From Aplidium turbinatum (taxonomy: Eukaryota; Chordata; Ascidiacea; Aplousobranchia; Polyclinidae), in contig OU964922.1 of assembly GCA_918807975.1 (NCBI GenBank), positions 25,656,329 through 25,720,328 on the forward strand: a stretch of DNA of 64,000 bases, given 5' to 3'. The notes beneath the pieces are model-generated. The model saw only the letters and a program-made list of their open reading frames with translations, made no database searches and was not told the origin of the DNA. Positions 25,601-35,854 of this stretch are shown piece by piece (positions within the stretch are counted from its first letter, which is position 1; each line of letters begins with the position of its first letter). Made by a program: the position numbers and the translations under genes.

Positions 25601-28600
25601 GACCATTGCTAAGAAATGCTTGCAGTCGCGTAAGTCCACCCGAGCAAAATTGGAGCTAGAAAAAGTGGCTTAGTCCCTGTGCTACAGGTTGCCACCAGTG
25701 TGGCAAACGGATTTTCTGTGCTAAAAGTACTTAAGTCACACCAGTTTGTAGAAAAAGTACGTAAGTCCTTTTTGACCAATGAGATGAAGCCATTTTATCA
25801 CGTGCACTTCGGAGACAACAGCTGATGCTGCAGAAGCTTGTAGACAGCGTTGCCAAATGGTGTTCTAAGACACCAATTTTGAAAAAAAATGGTGTAATTT
25901 AAAACTTCAGAGTTCTGAGGGTTTTTTTTATTTCTGAACTACCTTTATCGGCTAATTGCTAACAGATGGGCCAAGATAACCACAGAATGGACACCAAGAT
26001 ATGTAAGAAGAACTAGAGGGGGACCCAAAAAGAAGATGGCGAGATGACATAGAAGAAAAGATTGGCATCACCTGGATGAGAACAGCAAAAGACAGAATGG
26101 TGTGGAAACATATGTGGAGGCCATCTGGCATCTGCCAGCAGTAGTATGACCGGCTGATGATGATGAAACTTCTTTATGCATAAAGTTAAGGTCCCAGACA
26201 TGAATTTTTGCTGTTGCACTATTTTTATTGGAAGAATAATAGAATGATAATTTGTTAAAAAGCTATTTTTATTGTAACCTTCTAGCTTCTCCACCTAACT
26301 AAACTATCATATTGTATTGGCTGTGTTGTACATGTTGATGTAACTGTGTGATCTTTGCTATGTAAATTTTTGTTATTTCCAATACTTTTCTAACACTTAG
26401 AAAGAGGCGTTGATGAGTTAAGAGAAACTTTAAGGCGTTGATGTAATTCTTGGTGAAATGGTGTAATTTGGAGGTTGAAATGGTGTCGTGAGCAAACTGG
26501 AGTCTGGCAACACTGCTTGTAGAGTTGTGGGACAGTAGTTGTCAGTGGCAGCTGGTGCTGTTTGTGAGCAGTGAATTTGAAAAATTTTAAAAATCGCATT
26601 ACATTTGGTGCATTCTAAGCATGTTTTTACCTCAAATTTTGAAAAAAATGCATTCAAACTTTGTTGAAAAGTTGATTTATTCCTAAGCTGTATTTAAAAA
26701 AAACTAACAGTTTGCTTTGGAACCAAACTTTACTAGCATTGGGCTTGGTCTTGACTAGCCTAGCCGTTGCATACAAGGTTCAAGTAATTTTGAGATGCCC
26801 TAAGTTAGCACTTCTTATAACCTACGAATATCTTAACTTTACAGCTAACACTTCTACATTCATGGCTCATCGCTACTCTGCGAAATAAAAACTAACTTTA
26901 AAAAGTCTATAAGGTTATTCGGTTAGGTGGTCCCGTGCAAAAAAAATTATCACGCCCATGGCCCTTAAAGCCACCTCTACGTCTACAGTAGCATTAATCC
27001 AGCACCGCACAGCATTTTGCAGAAACTTCAAAGGCTGAAAGGAAAAAAATAATAATACCAAGAAATCACATTTTGTCTACGCAGGGGGCCCTTTAAAAGT
27101 CGGGGGGCCCGGGGCACCTGCACCCTCTGCCCCCCCTTAAATCCGGGCCTGGTTTCAACAGCAGTTTTGTGTGCTCCTGTTATTTAAATTGAGTAGAAAC
27201 AGTACCTAAGTCACAATTGTGATCATACAGGTTGAAGGAAAAAGTACCTAAAGTCACAATTTTGACATAAAAGTACTTAAGTCCAAAATATTTTTTGGCT
27301 GTTATTTCTTTAGGAAAGTGAGTTCAAAGATAATTTTTTGGCCTGAAACGTATTGCAGCATGATCTATCGCAATTGACAATTCAAAGTTGAAAAAGTTTT
27401 TTTTCCTGATTTCAAAGGCTTTTGAAAATGTTTGAACGTTGATAACTCAAAACTGGCATTATGTGACTTAAGTACTTTTAGAACTAAGCTCTTCAATTTG
27501 AAAACAAGTTTGAAAAGGAGATGTTTGGTTTGTCATAAGATTAACATTGGGGAAATTGGTTTGCCAACGTTGAATCACTACAAAACTGACGTATTTTGCT
27601 GTCTGGGTAGGGTACGTACTTCAAGATCAGCCTCATTTGACATAAACGCAACTCGCTGACAAAGGTCATCGACTTTACTCATTCCGATCAACTCTCGAGG
27701 TCTCTCTTCGCCTGAAACCAACAAAACAAAGCACAAGTAAAGCTTGTACCCTTCAAGCAATGAAAAATTCACAGTATGATGCTTTTGGTGTCTTATACAT
27801 GATAAACTAAGCTAGTCGTCAACTTAAAACATGTATTCATCGTTGTTTTTTTTCATGAATAATTTCAGTACAACCTGTTGTAACGGTTAGTCACAGAATA
27901 CGCCAACCTCACCTTTAGTTTTCAACCTGCCAGGAACGGTCTCAGGCTCAGATCGACGTGAAGTCAAAAGCATTGTAACTGTCGACTTGTGCAGGCGATG
28001 GGCATCTGCTAGTCTGTGCAGAGCTAAGTCGGTAATGAGGTCACAACTCACAACAAAAAGGTCGGTCTGAAAGCCAAAAAATAACACATTAAACTGACTA
28101 AAGTTGATGACATTAAAAAAGATTCAAACAAAAAGACATCTCAGAGTACGTATTATACAGTAATAGACATGAAGTTTGTGACCCTTAAAGCATCTAATTC
28201 GAGTTCAAAATTTTTAATTTTTCTGCAAGGCGTAGAAAAGAGTTACAAAAACTAAACAAAAAATAATAAATTTTAAGTTGTTTCGAGGCTTTACGTCATA
28301 GTTCACACCACAAAGCAGTATTTATTTCCACTTGAACTATATAATACTATTAATAATGAGTAATGACGTTTGCTGACGTCCAACCCTCGCAATATGGGAA
28401 ACAAAGAACAGAAAGCCGTGTTTTAACGATAAACAAAGATGGGATTTTCATTTTACTACTTCTCGTTTTTCATATATATATATTTAACATTGAGCACTTT
28501 TTGTAGTATTAATAATTTTCGTTGTCTATTCAAATAAATAAATAAGAATTTAAAACGCTAGAGACAATAAAGCATATTTTTTAAACTCTTAGTTAACGAG

Positions 28601-29309
28601 GTGTTACCGTACATCTGTTCTTCAAAATAGTCACAGACATACTTTTATCACGTCCTTGAGGAGTCGAAGAGAATCAACTGTGTCCATATCTGCTTCGTCG
28701 TCTATTCCAACTATTTTCACTTTAATTTTAAAACCTTGAAGAGCGAGTTCGACTGCTGATTTGATGGAGCTCAGAGTAATTACAATAACATCTAAAAGAA
28801 AAGGCCTAGAATCAGTTGAATCGCACACGATGAGAGTTTTCACACAAGGAATGGATCGAACCTGATGAATTTTTGATCAACAGTATATATTAGCACATCC
28901 AGAGCAACTACGAATTTTCATCTGTAAATAGACAACCGACGCCAAAGACTGACAGCTCTTTTGTAGCTTCTCATTATATATAATCTGTAAAACCGTCGAC
29001 ACCGCTGGATGGCAGAGAATCAACAACCTTTTTAAGCTTCAGCTCCAAAGGCTTAAAACACAGACCCAAGTCTTTTATTCCTCATTGTCATTGTTTTTAA
29101 ATATGACCAGATCTGAACTGGTACTTGAACATATTTAATGCAAATTAGAACTACATCTCACCTGCAAACCCTGCTTTTTCCAACATGTTGATTGGATAGT
29201 ATATCAATGGTTTGTTACCCACTGGGAGCAAGGGTTTCGGTAATGTGCTGGTTAAATTGCTCATATGGTTTCCTCTACCAGCCGCCATAACTACAGCTTG
29301 AAACTCCAT
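19646..29309 (-). CDS. EIF2B3: translation initiation factor eIF2B subunit gamma
   Basis: eIF2B gamma is part of the decameric guanine-nucleotide exchange factor that recharges eIF2 in the cytoplasm. Minus-strand exons: 29309-29162 (start codon; [28 protein letters not shown]), 28791-28643 ([19 protein letters not shown]), 28066-27913 ([15 protein letters not shown]), 27711-27620 ([17 protein letters not shown]), 25215-25091 ([19 protein letters not shown]), 24046-23910 ([14 protein letters not shown]), 22391-22216 ([26 protein letters not shown]), about 21278-21065 ([22 protein letters not shown]), 20822-20719 ([21 protein letters not shown]), 19833-19646 (VGNDWYRFL). Phases agree for exons 1-7 and for 8 into 9. 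The order is an N-terminal nucleotidyltransferase-like domain and then a left-handed beta-helix of hexapeptide repeats, as in the human protein. The exon 7-8 junction is unresolved and may hide a short exon. The last acceptor was chosen by phase, and the C-terminus then runs about 60 residues past the human end, so it may be wrong. Confidence 0.93.
20064..20426 (+). CDS. hypothetical 120-codon frame in last EIF2B3 intron
   Basis: An open frame on the strand opposite EIF2B3, less AT-rich than its surroundings, rich in Arg and Lys toward the end ([13 protein letters not shown]), and followed within 40 bp by AATAAA-type words. I recognise no domain or family. It could be a chance frame or a small single-exon gene; low confidence. 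Confidence 0.2.
   Translation: MVYDSAWWSFAFTATCLETKSVDICGRGLVVFARFFKAWSDNVKSDLRKGNLVAVNVQNRRAWKATIKPNRNFLTPHPRKTRNKRRTTVHELTLTILPKANQDPNQKCQPMSSGSLSFNL
22930..23739 (+). mobile_element. non-autonomous hAT element with 8-bp TSD in an EIF2B3 intron
   Basis: Ends CAGACATGGGCAAACTACGG and the matching inverted end GTGTGCCCACCCCTG, flanked by perfect GGTTAGAG on both sides (22922-22929 and 23740-23747). At 23462 an ATG opens a frame [16 protein letters not shown] that stops after 24 codons; this matches the N-terminus typical of hAT transposases. The rest of the transposase is absent. A perfect 102-bp palindrome (23165-23266) lies inside. Confidence 0.88.
23165..23266. repeat. perfect 102-bp palindrome with no spacer
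   Basis: Two 51-bp arms are exact reverse complements meeting at TTTTTTTAAAAAAA. Outer arm ends read GTCTCGTTCTGTTGCTCAAC. It lies inside the hAT element in the intron between the EIF2B3 exons at 23910 and 22391. Confidence 0.92.
25550..27494. mobile_element. 1.9-kb TIR element with repeated subterminal motifs, in an EIF2B3 intron
   Basis: The ends GAAGAGCTTAGTTCTAAAAG and its inverted partner are followed by AGTACYTAAGTCAC, with AATT on both sides (4-bp duplication, or part of the palindromic terminus). Variants of AAAGTACCTAAGTCACA recur at both subterminal regions (near 25725, 25755, 27205, 27240 and 27270). No transposase is recognised. The inside carries a LINE 3' fragment (25965-26172) and a hAT-like terminus (CAGGCCCGGATTTAAGG, minus strand, near 27150), so it is a composite, non-autonomous copy. 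The superfamily is uncertain. Confidence 0.75.
25965..26172 (+). mobile_element. LINE 3'-end fragment
   Basis: The translation contains [10 protein letters not shown] and [19 protein letters not shown], the C-terminal signature common in non-LTR retrotransposon ORF2 proteins. It ends in a TGATGATGATGA-type tail. 5'-truncated, as is usual for LINE insertions. Confidence 0.8.
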
Positions 29310-30385
29310 GTTTTATTGCAGTCAAATTTTAAAATAAAAGAACAAAATTTCCAAGACCTAAATGCTGTTTTGGGATAATCTCAAACAAATCTACAAACGC
29401 AAAGGTACAATTCAAACAATACAAAAGCCTACATAAAAATAATCTTTAATAATTAAGTTATTAATAAATGAAACATAAACCAGGAAGGATACTGTATTCA
29501 GCTACAAGCTTTGTCATGTTTTGACTACAAACTATATATTTACACGTAGAAAAGTTTCCACTTTCGAATAAGCGTCAAATTTACGATGCAACTATGAGAT
29601 CACTGTTTAATCCTTGGTTGTCTATTAAATTAGTACAACAGAAATATACCAATTGATTTATACACTTTAGTGAGAATAAAAGGGTACAAGTTTATTATAT
29701 GTGGTAGAAAAAATGATCCACAGTATTTTCGAAAGACAAAAACCATGGCATTTTCATAATGTAATGATAGACAGATTTGCAACTGTTAAAAAAAGCAGAA
29801 AAACATTGTTACACCCTTCAAGCATGGTTCATCTCCACCATTATAACTCATGATTCTCTGAGCAGGAAAAGCTATATAAAATGTGTAATTCTAATTGAAA
29901 ATATACAATGCCGGTAGCCTACCTCATTTTTTGAGCATATTCAAGTGATAAGCATGAAATTCACAAAAAAAACTTCAGATAAAATGCCACATCAGTTTCA
30001 GAAATAAAACTGTTGTGAAAGCAACCTTAACAAATATACTTATCAAGGTATATATATTATATTTAAGAGTAACACAAAGCTCTGTCATAAAAGTCAAATG
30101 ATAGTGATGATATGGTGCACGCACATTAAGCAACAATCGTAGGACTTTTCCCAACAGTTTTAACCATTATACTAGTAGAACGCTGTTGACATTACATTCA
30201 AGATTACAGGTATAGCCTATAGATGATTTGTGTGCTAAAATATTTTGTTAGTAAAATTTAATATTTAGCAAAAACAAAATACTTTGTTAGTAAAATTTAA
30301 TATTTAGCCGAATGAGAACAAAAGACATAAATTTTTTAATGTATGATATATACAATGTCGTATTTAAAACAGAGAAGATATTACA
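29310..30385. other. intergenic AT-rich sequence
   Basis: Between the EIF2B3 start and the inverted repeat. It probably holds the EIF2B3 promoter. A 33-bp direct duplication (ATATTTTGTTAGTAAAATTT-like, near 30240 and 30280) is visible. No gene recognised. Confidence 0.4.
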
Positions 30386-30917
30386 GACATATACAACCAA
30401 GCAACCACACGGCGTTTAACATATTCCATTAAAATTAAACATAAAATATAAGCTACAAACGTTTTCGGCCATACACATGTTTAGCCCATATCAAGTAACA
30501 AAAAATAACTGCTTATCATATCTACAATGAAAATGAAGAACTGATCTAAACACTGAAATTGAAAAATGAAATGCAAAATGAAACGGCAGAGCATAAGAGA
30601 AAGGCACATCACATGGCATTTAAATTACGCGAGGTAAAGACGCATCATATGACGCATCAAGAAAAGACATTGAGTAAATAAGACGTTGAGTAAAATGTGC
30701 CTTTCTCTTATGCTCTGCCATTTCATTTTGCATTTCATTTTCAATTTCAGTGTTTAGATCAGTTATCCATTTTCATTGTAGATATGATAAGCAGTTATTT
30801 TTTTGTTACTTGATAAGGGCTAACGTGTATATGGCTGAAAACGTTTGTAGCTTATAGTTTATGTTCAATTTTAATGGAATATGTTAAATGCCGTGTGGTT
30901 GCTTGGTTGTATATGTC
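30386..30917. repeat. long inverted repeat, about 222-bp arms
   Basis: Arms 30386-30608 and 30696-30917 are inverted copies with a few mismatches and single-base gaps, around an 87-bp spacer. Shared words include ACAACCAAGCAACCACACGG and GCAGAGCATAAGAGAAAGGC. It lies downstream of the KIND-protein gene. Overlapping open frames of about 100 codons exist on both strands at 30852-31188 without recognisable domains. No clear target-site duplication was found. Confidence 0.85.
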
Positions 30918-31254
30918 AGTGTTTGAAGAAAGTGACCTCTTTACCAAAATTGTAGAAAAGATATTGTTGACAATAAAAAATCGTATCTTTATGAAACAGC
31001 TTTCATTAAAAAATATATCATCCATAGTAACTTCACAACTTGTATACAGTTTATTATACAGTTCTACTAAATCAGCTGGCCTTAATTTGGTATTGGTTGT
31101 TATTTTAAAGAAGTCACTACAAACTGAAGATTCAAGATTGCCACAAATTAGCACAATTGGCCAAATATATAAAAAAAATAATATCTAACCTTGCAAGGAT
31201 GATGTTAAGAAAACAGAAATAACATCAGTTACACATTGGCATTAAACAATGGTT

Positions 31255-33987
31255 TTACTTGTTTAATAGTTCATCTTTCAGTTGATCTAACAATGCTTTA
31301 GTTCTCGGTGTTATGTGGTCATCACTAGAAGCTGAAGATGCAGCATAAGTAGTGGAAGGTGGAATGTATTCTTGTGATAAAGAAAAAGCATCACCAACTG
31401 TAGCATTTTCATTGTAGTCTTTGTTAAAACTAGAAAAACTAATTTTACGCGATCCTGTAACCAGAGGTGGGGAACTGTTGGAGGTTGTAGATTTTTTAAT
31501 TCCATAACGCTTCAGGACTCTATCAACAACATCACTAGTTTTGGCCAGTTCTTTATCTGGAGTCGGGAAAGCTTCTGATGAATTCATAGACTCAGAAAGA
31601 TTGCTTCTTGATGAAAACTTGACATGTGGAGATAATGCTGGAGATTGGTTGATGTCTGGTGATGTTTGATTGGATGTAATGGCACCTTCGTTTAAGTTTG
31701 CGATTACGGTATTGGAGAGGTCGGACTCTCCAAGTGAAGCCACTGCACACACATGAATACGATATACATTTGACCTTTTAAGCCCGTCTAACAATGCCCG
31801 GCACTTAGACCCTGATACCATACCTTTTGCATGCCCATTGACATAAATCCGATATCCTAATACATCACTGGATTTAGTTTTATTGCCATGTTTATCAAAT
31901 ATGAAAGACGGGTGCCAGCGCAAAATTAATGTACAAGTCTTATCGTCAAAACTTTGCTGACTGTAGGTGGAGCTGCTTCTAATTTCAGCTTTTAGGGTTT
32001 GTGGAGCAGTAGGAATGCCAGGTCTTATAGCACCATTTAGTGACGACTTTCTCAAGGCTAAATGAGCGGCTTTTATGTTCTTTCGCTGTTGGTTGGGCAA
32101 GATATTTAACTTCTCTACTAATTCCGGGTTGTCATGAAACAAATCCTGCACTGTATAAATTTTTGGTTTTGAATTTTCTCGTAGTTTAAAACCTTTCTCT
32201 ATGCCATCCATAATTTCTTCATGAGGGGTTTTAATCTTGTTTGGCTTTGGCTGAAGTTGACGCTCATGAGCAGATTTCAGTTGAAATGACAATTGAGTAA
32301 TTTGGGGGCAAACATCTGACCTGAAATCATGACGAGTTTTCTCAATATCTTTGGCAAAAAAATCAATGAAATTAACATCTTTTATCTGCCGTCTTTTTCC
32401 CCGTTTAATGTCACACGTTTCAGCATAAAGTGAAGCGCATGCCTGCAATGAATTACTTTGAGTGGAAGAATGATGCTTAGCACAAATACTGAGAACCTCA
32501 TCCACACCCACTCTTTGATTAACATCATCATTAGACATGCTAACCAGAAGGTTTTCAAATGACTGGGTTAGGCATGGGGCTTGGTCATCTTTCATATTAA
32601 AATCTGCAGCAGACCACATTGTAACAGCAAGCGAGAAGATCAAAGCCTTTTGTGAAGGACTACCACCTTCAGGAGCTAAGTATGTTTCATCCACAAACTC
32701 TTCTGCATCAGAAAAAGATACAAGACCATCCTGTCGCACATAAACTGTTTTTGGAGAAACAAACTTTAAATTAATATTTTTCATGGCTTTAATGGCCTGT
32801 GCAGCTTGTTCACACACTGACCACAATTCTTTTTCTGTAAGACACGAATCTAAATCAACTAGAACGTTTTGTAAGCTAAGCTTTGGCATATTGTCACGAG
32901 CACTCAAAACTTCTCCATCATCAAATGTTGGTAATTCAATTGATAAAGAAGTTGGTAGCACTGTTTTTTTGCTTTCAACATTTTCACCTTTCATAGAGCC
33001 ATCTTTTTCCTGATCGGTTTCCAATTCATCCTCAGAAACATTCCTTGTCGCAATGGCATCTTCATTTTCGCACACCAATTTGTCCGAAAAACTCAACAAA
33101 GCCTCTTGCAATTGAAGCACCTGTGACTGCAGTTTTTCAACAGTTTGTTTCAGCTCGTTATTTTCATTTATTCCACTCCAAGAAATGCTTTCCTTTTCAA
33201 TGACATTTTCTTGAATTTTTTCTTTAGACGATACTGATACACTTAAGCTTGTTTCAAACTCTTGAAATTTGGTGTCAAATTTGGTTTGAAGCTGCCGAAT
33301 TTGAGACCACATAAATCTGATAGCTTCAGTTTGAAGTTCTCTCAACTTTCTGTCTGCTTTTTGCTTTTCTTTAATAACACAAAGCTCATGACACAAAGTG
33401 TTGATATAATGCTCCATTCTTCTTGCTCGAAGTTCATGTCGGATTTCAATAACTCTGGCATTTTTGGATCGCGCATAGAAACCTCGCCAGGAAGCCTGTA
33501 TCTTAGTTGCTGCTAAAACATGCTTCAGGTCAGTTGGGAAGTTTCTTTTTGGTGACAGAGACTGTTGTGGGTAATATTTATGGCTGCGAAGAGAACTTTT
33601 TTGCATTCTGTCAGGAAGTTGGCTTAAAAGTTTATGATGAGAATTTTTCATGGAGCTACTTTTCAAACAAGACTTTGGTTTGGAAGCAACTTTACTAGTT
33701 TCACAAGAAGTTTTGCTTTCATTTCCCTTGTCACTTGATGAATGATTTAATTTGAAACCTGATGTTTCTTTTTGACTAAACGAATCAATCAATGGCTCAG
33801 AATTTGATTTTGGAAAAAAGTCTGCAGCTTGTTCCCCAAGCCAGGTATGTATACGATGCTGTTTGTCTCTGTCGCTAAGAATGTTTGTCGCTGTGGCCAT
33901 TTCTAATTTATGGGGGTTATTATTTGCTTTATTATCCATTAGTCTTCCAAAATCAAAGCTTAGGTGACAATTTTTAAATAGTTTCAC
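31255..33987 (-). CDS. intronless IQ / coiled-coil / KIND / FN3 protein, 910 aa
   Basis: One uninterrupted frame. Residues about 157-190 hold an IQ motif (ATKIQASWRGFYARSKNAR), the usual calmodulin-binding helix. About 195-245 and 275-302 look coiled-coil (RKLRELQTEAIRF, ELKQTVEKLQSQVLQLQEAL). About 369-505 match a KIND domain (LSLQNVLVDLDSCLTEKELW, VYVRQDGLVSF, TYLAPEG, FSLAVTMWSAADF), the non-catalytic kinase C-lobe fold used for protein binding in Spire-type proteins. About 672-763 form a fibronectin type III domain (LILRWHPSF, LGYRIYVNGHAKG, YRIHVCAVASLGESDLS). Two Ser-rich linkers flank the FN3. No signal peptide or membrane segment, so it is probably a cytoplasmic scaffold. Met1, Met17 or Met30 could be the start. 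No WH2 motifs were seen. I do not recognise a named orthologue. Confidence 0.85.
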   Translation of the reverse strand: MKLFKNCHLSFDFGRLMDNKANNNPHKLEMATATNILSDRDKQHRIHTWLGEQAADFFPKSNSEPLIDSFSQKETSGFKLNHSSSDKGNESKTSCETSKVASKPKSCLKSSSMKNSHHKLLSQLPDRMQKSSLRSHKYYPQQSLSPKRNFPTDLKHVLAATKIQASWRGFYARSKNARVIEIRHELRARRMEHYINTLCHELCVIKEKQKADRKLRELQTEAIRFMWSQIRQLQTKFDTKFQEFETSLSVSVSSKEKIQENVIEKESISWSGINENNELKQTVEKLQSQVLQLQEALLSFSDKLVCENEDAIATRNVSEDELETDQEKDGSMKGENVESKKTVLPTSLSIELPTFDDGEVLSARDNMPKLSLQNVLVDLDSCLTEKELWSVCEQAAQAIKAMKNINLKFVSPKTVYVRQDGLVSFSDAEEFVDETYLAPEGGSPSQKALIFSLAVTMWSAADFNMKDDQAPCLTQSFENLLVSMSNDDVNQRVGVDEVLSICAKHHSSTQSNSLQACASLYAETCDIKRGKRRQIKDVNFIDFFAKDIEKTRHDFRSDVCPQITQLSFQLKSAHERQLQPKPNKIKTPHEEIMDGIEKGFKLRENSKPKIYTVQDLFHDNPELVEKLNILPNQQRKNIKAAHLALRKSSLNGAIRPGIPTAPQTLKAEIRSSSTYSQQSFDDKTCTLILRWHPSFIFDKHGNKTKSSDVLGYRIYVNGHAKGMVSGSKCRALLDGLKRSNVYRIHVCAVASLGESDLSNTVIANLNEGAITSNQTSPDINQSPALSPHVKFSSRSNLSESMNSSEAFPTPDKELAKTSDVVDRVLKRYGIKKSTTSNSSPPLVTGSRKISFSSFNKDYNENATVGDAFSLSQEYIPPSTTYAASSASSDDHITPRTKALLDQLKDELLNK

Positions 33988-34364
33988 ATAACGTTTAACC
34001 TAAGACAGGTTGCTGCAACACATAAAAAACCAAAATATTTTCTTAAAACTTTCTATCAATAAAAAAGCTTTAATGGGTTTATCATCATTACAATTTAAAG
34101 AGCCCAGACTGAAGATAATAATAATTAACAACATTTGTATATATAGCGGTAGCACAGGTATACAAGGTTGCACAAAGTTATGTAAAGTATAGTCAAAGAC
34201 ATGTTTCTCAACTACAACTCAGATATATATAACTATCTTACTTTTACAACTTAGCCTGCCATCAAGCATAAGTAAGTTTGCCTTGAATCAGATTAAAAGT
34301 TTGCATAATGTACTAGTAAGGCCTGCATTAAAGATCGCCATGATTTATAAATATTGTAAGTGAT

Positions 34365-35167
34365 GGGGTGCAACCTAGTTCGTACCCTGAACAGTTCGTA
34401 CCCTCAGTTCGTACCCTGAAAAGATTGAGAGAAAAAATTAAAAAAGCCGAAGTCGCTGATCGCAGTTTCATAGCACAAAGCCGAACTCGCTGATCGGAGC
34501 TTCCGCAAACAAACTCGAGGGTTAGGGTTAGCGGAAACTGCGGAAAAATGAAACAGCGGAAAAATATTTGCGGAAACTGCGATCAGCGAGGGTTAAAGCA
34601 TAGATTACTCTATGGTTAGGGTAAAGGTTACCGGGAACTGCAGTTAACGGAAACTGCAAAACTACGAAAAAATGTTTGCGGAAACTGCGATCAGCAAGGG
34701 TTAGGGTTAGAGCATAGATTACTCTATGGTTAAGGTAAAGGTTAGCGGAAACTGCAGTTAGCGGAAATTGCGATCAGCGAGGATTAGGGTTAGAGCATAG
34801 ATTACTCTATGGTTAGAGACTTAAAGTTAGGGTAAGGGTTAGCGGAAACTACGGAAAAATGTTTGCGGAAACTACGATCAGCGAAGGTTAGGGTTAGAGC
34901 ATAGATTAGTCTATGGTTAGGGTTAGCAGAAAAATGTTTGCGGAAACTGCGATGAGTGAGGGTTAGCGTTAGGATAGGGTTACTGTTAAGGTTAGCGGAA
35001 ACTGCGATCAGCGACTTCGGCTTTGTGCTATCTTTCCCTCGATCTTTTCAGGGGGAAAATTTTAAAATGTTTGCGGAAACTGCGATCAGCGACTTCCGCT
35101 TTTTTTAATGTTTTCTCTCGATCTTTTCAGGGTACGAACTGTTCAGGGTACGAACTAGGTTGCATCC
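34365..35167. mobile_element. 803-bp non-autonomous TIR element with telomere-like interior, 8-bp TSD
   Basis: Ends GGGGTGCAACCTAGTTCGTA and inverted partner ending GTTGCATCC, flanked by perfect TAAGTGAT on both sides (34357-34364 and 35168-35175). Inverted internal blocks carry GCGGAAACTGCGATCAGCGA. The middle is a minisatellite of GGGTTAGGGTTAG plus AGCATAGATTACTCTATGG units. No coding capacity. The 8-bp duplication and GG start suggest a Merlin- or hAT-like mobiliser (inference). Confidence 0.88.
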
Positions 35168-35175
35168 TAAGTGAT

Positions 35176-35854
35176 GCCTTGTATCAAACATATTTTTATT
35201 CAAACACAATAATAATATTTGCAACAAACTTTTGTTTTCACTTTCATCTTATTTTTGTGGAAGCTGCTGCAACTATAATCTAGCAACTCTCATCCGGTCA
35301 CTTTAGGACCACATATACAGTTATACATAGTCTGGAAACTACAGTAACTTCTGGACCGTACCGTAACACTGGTGATGATGACTAACATGTTTAATTGTTT
35401 AGGTGCAAAAACGACTCCTTCAAAATTGAGCAGATGCATCACCAGATCACAAAATTGTTGTTTTTAATTGTTGATTCAACAAGGGAACCTTATTTCAGTC
35501 TAAATTGTTCATTGTAAAGTAAGAAACAACTGCAGGTAACCTAAAATTGATTTCAATAAGCAAGCAAAAACCAAGAGACTGACTTGCAGTACAATAGGCT
35601 AGTTTCTCTGGCAAAACTTTATGTAAGTTTGATGATAACACTACAGATTAATAATTTGTAAAATAATAGCGAACTAGCCTACAACTACTTCCCACTACTC
35701 AAAATTCTGAACTGGTTTATTACAACTTCACAGTGTGCAAAATCAAGCACTTGCAACATCTGGAGCTGCTTCATGCACTAAATCAAGCTGTTCATCATTC
35801 TGCAACCATTCAACCGTGAAGTGTTGAACACAGTCAAACACGTCACTGTCAGTT
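35176..35854. other. intergenic AT-rich sequence
   Basis: No recognisable gene or structured repeat. Confidence 0.4.

Noticed and set aside
26390-26657. Two overlapping minus-strand frames of about 70 codons
   Set aside because: They lie inside the TIR element, are Thr/Pro/His-rich from local repeats, and show no domain.
30852-31188. Overlapping open frames of about 100 codons on both strands as a small gene
   Set aside because: No domain is recognised, the frames mirror each other, and part lies in the inverted repeat arm.
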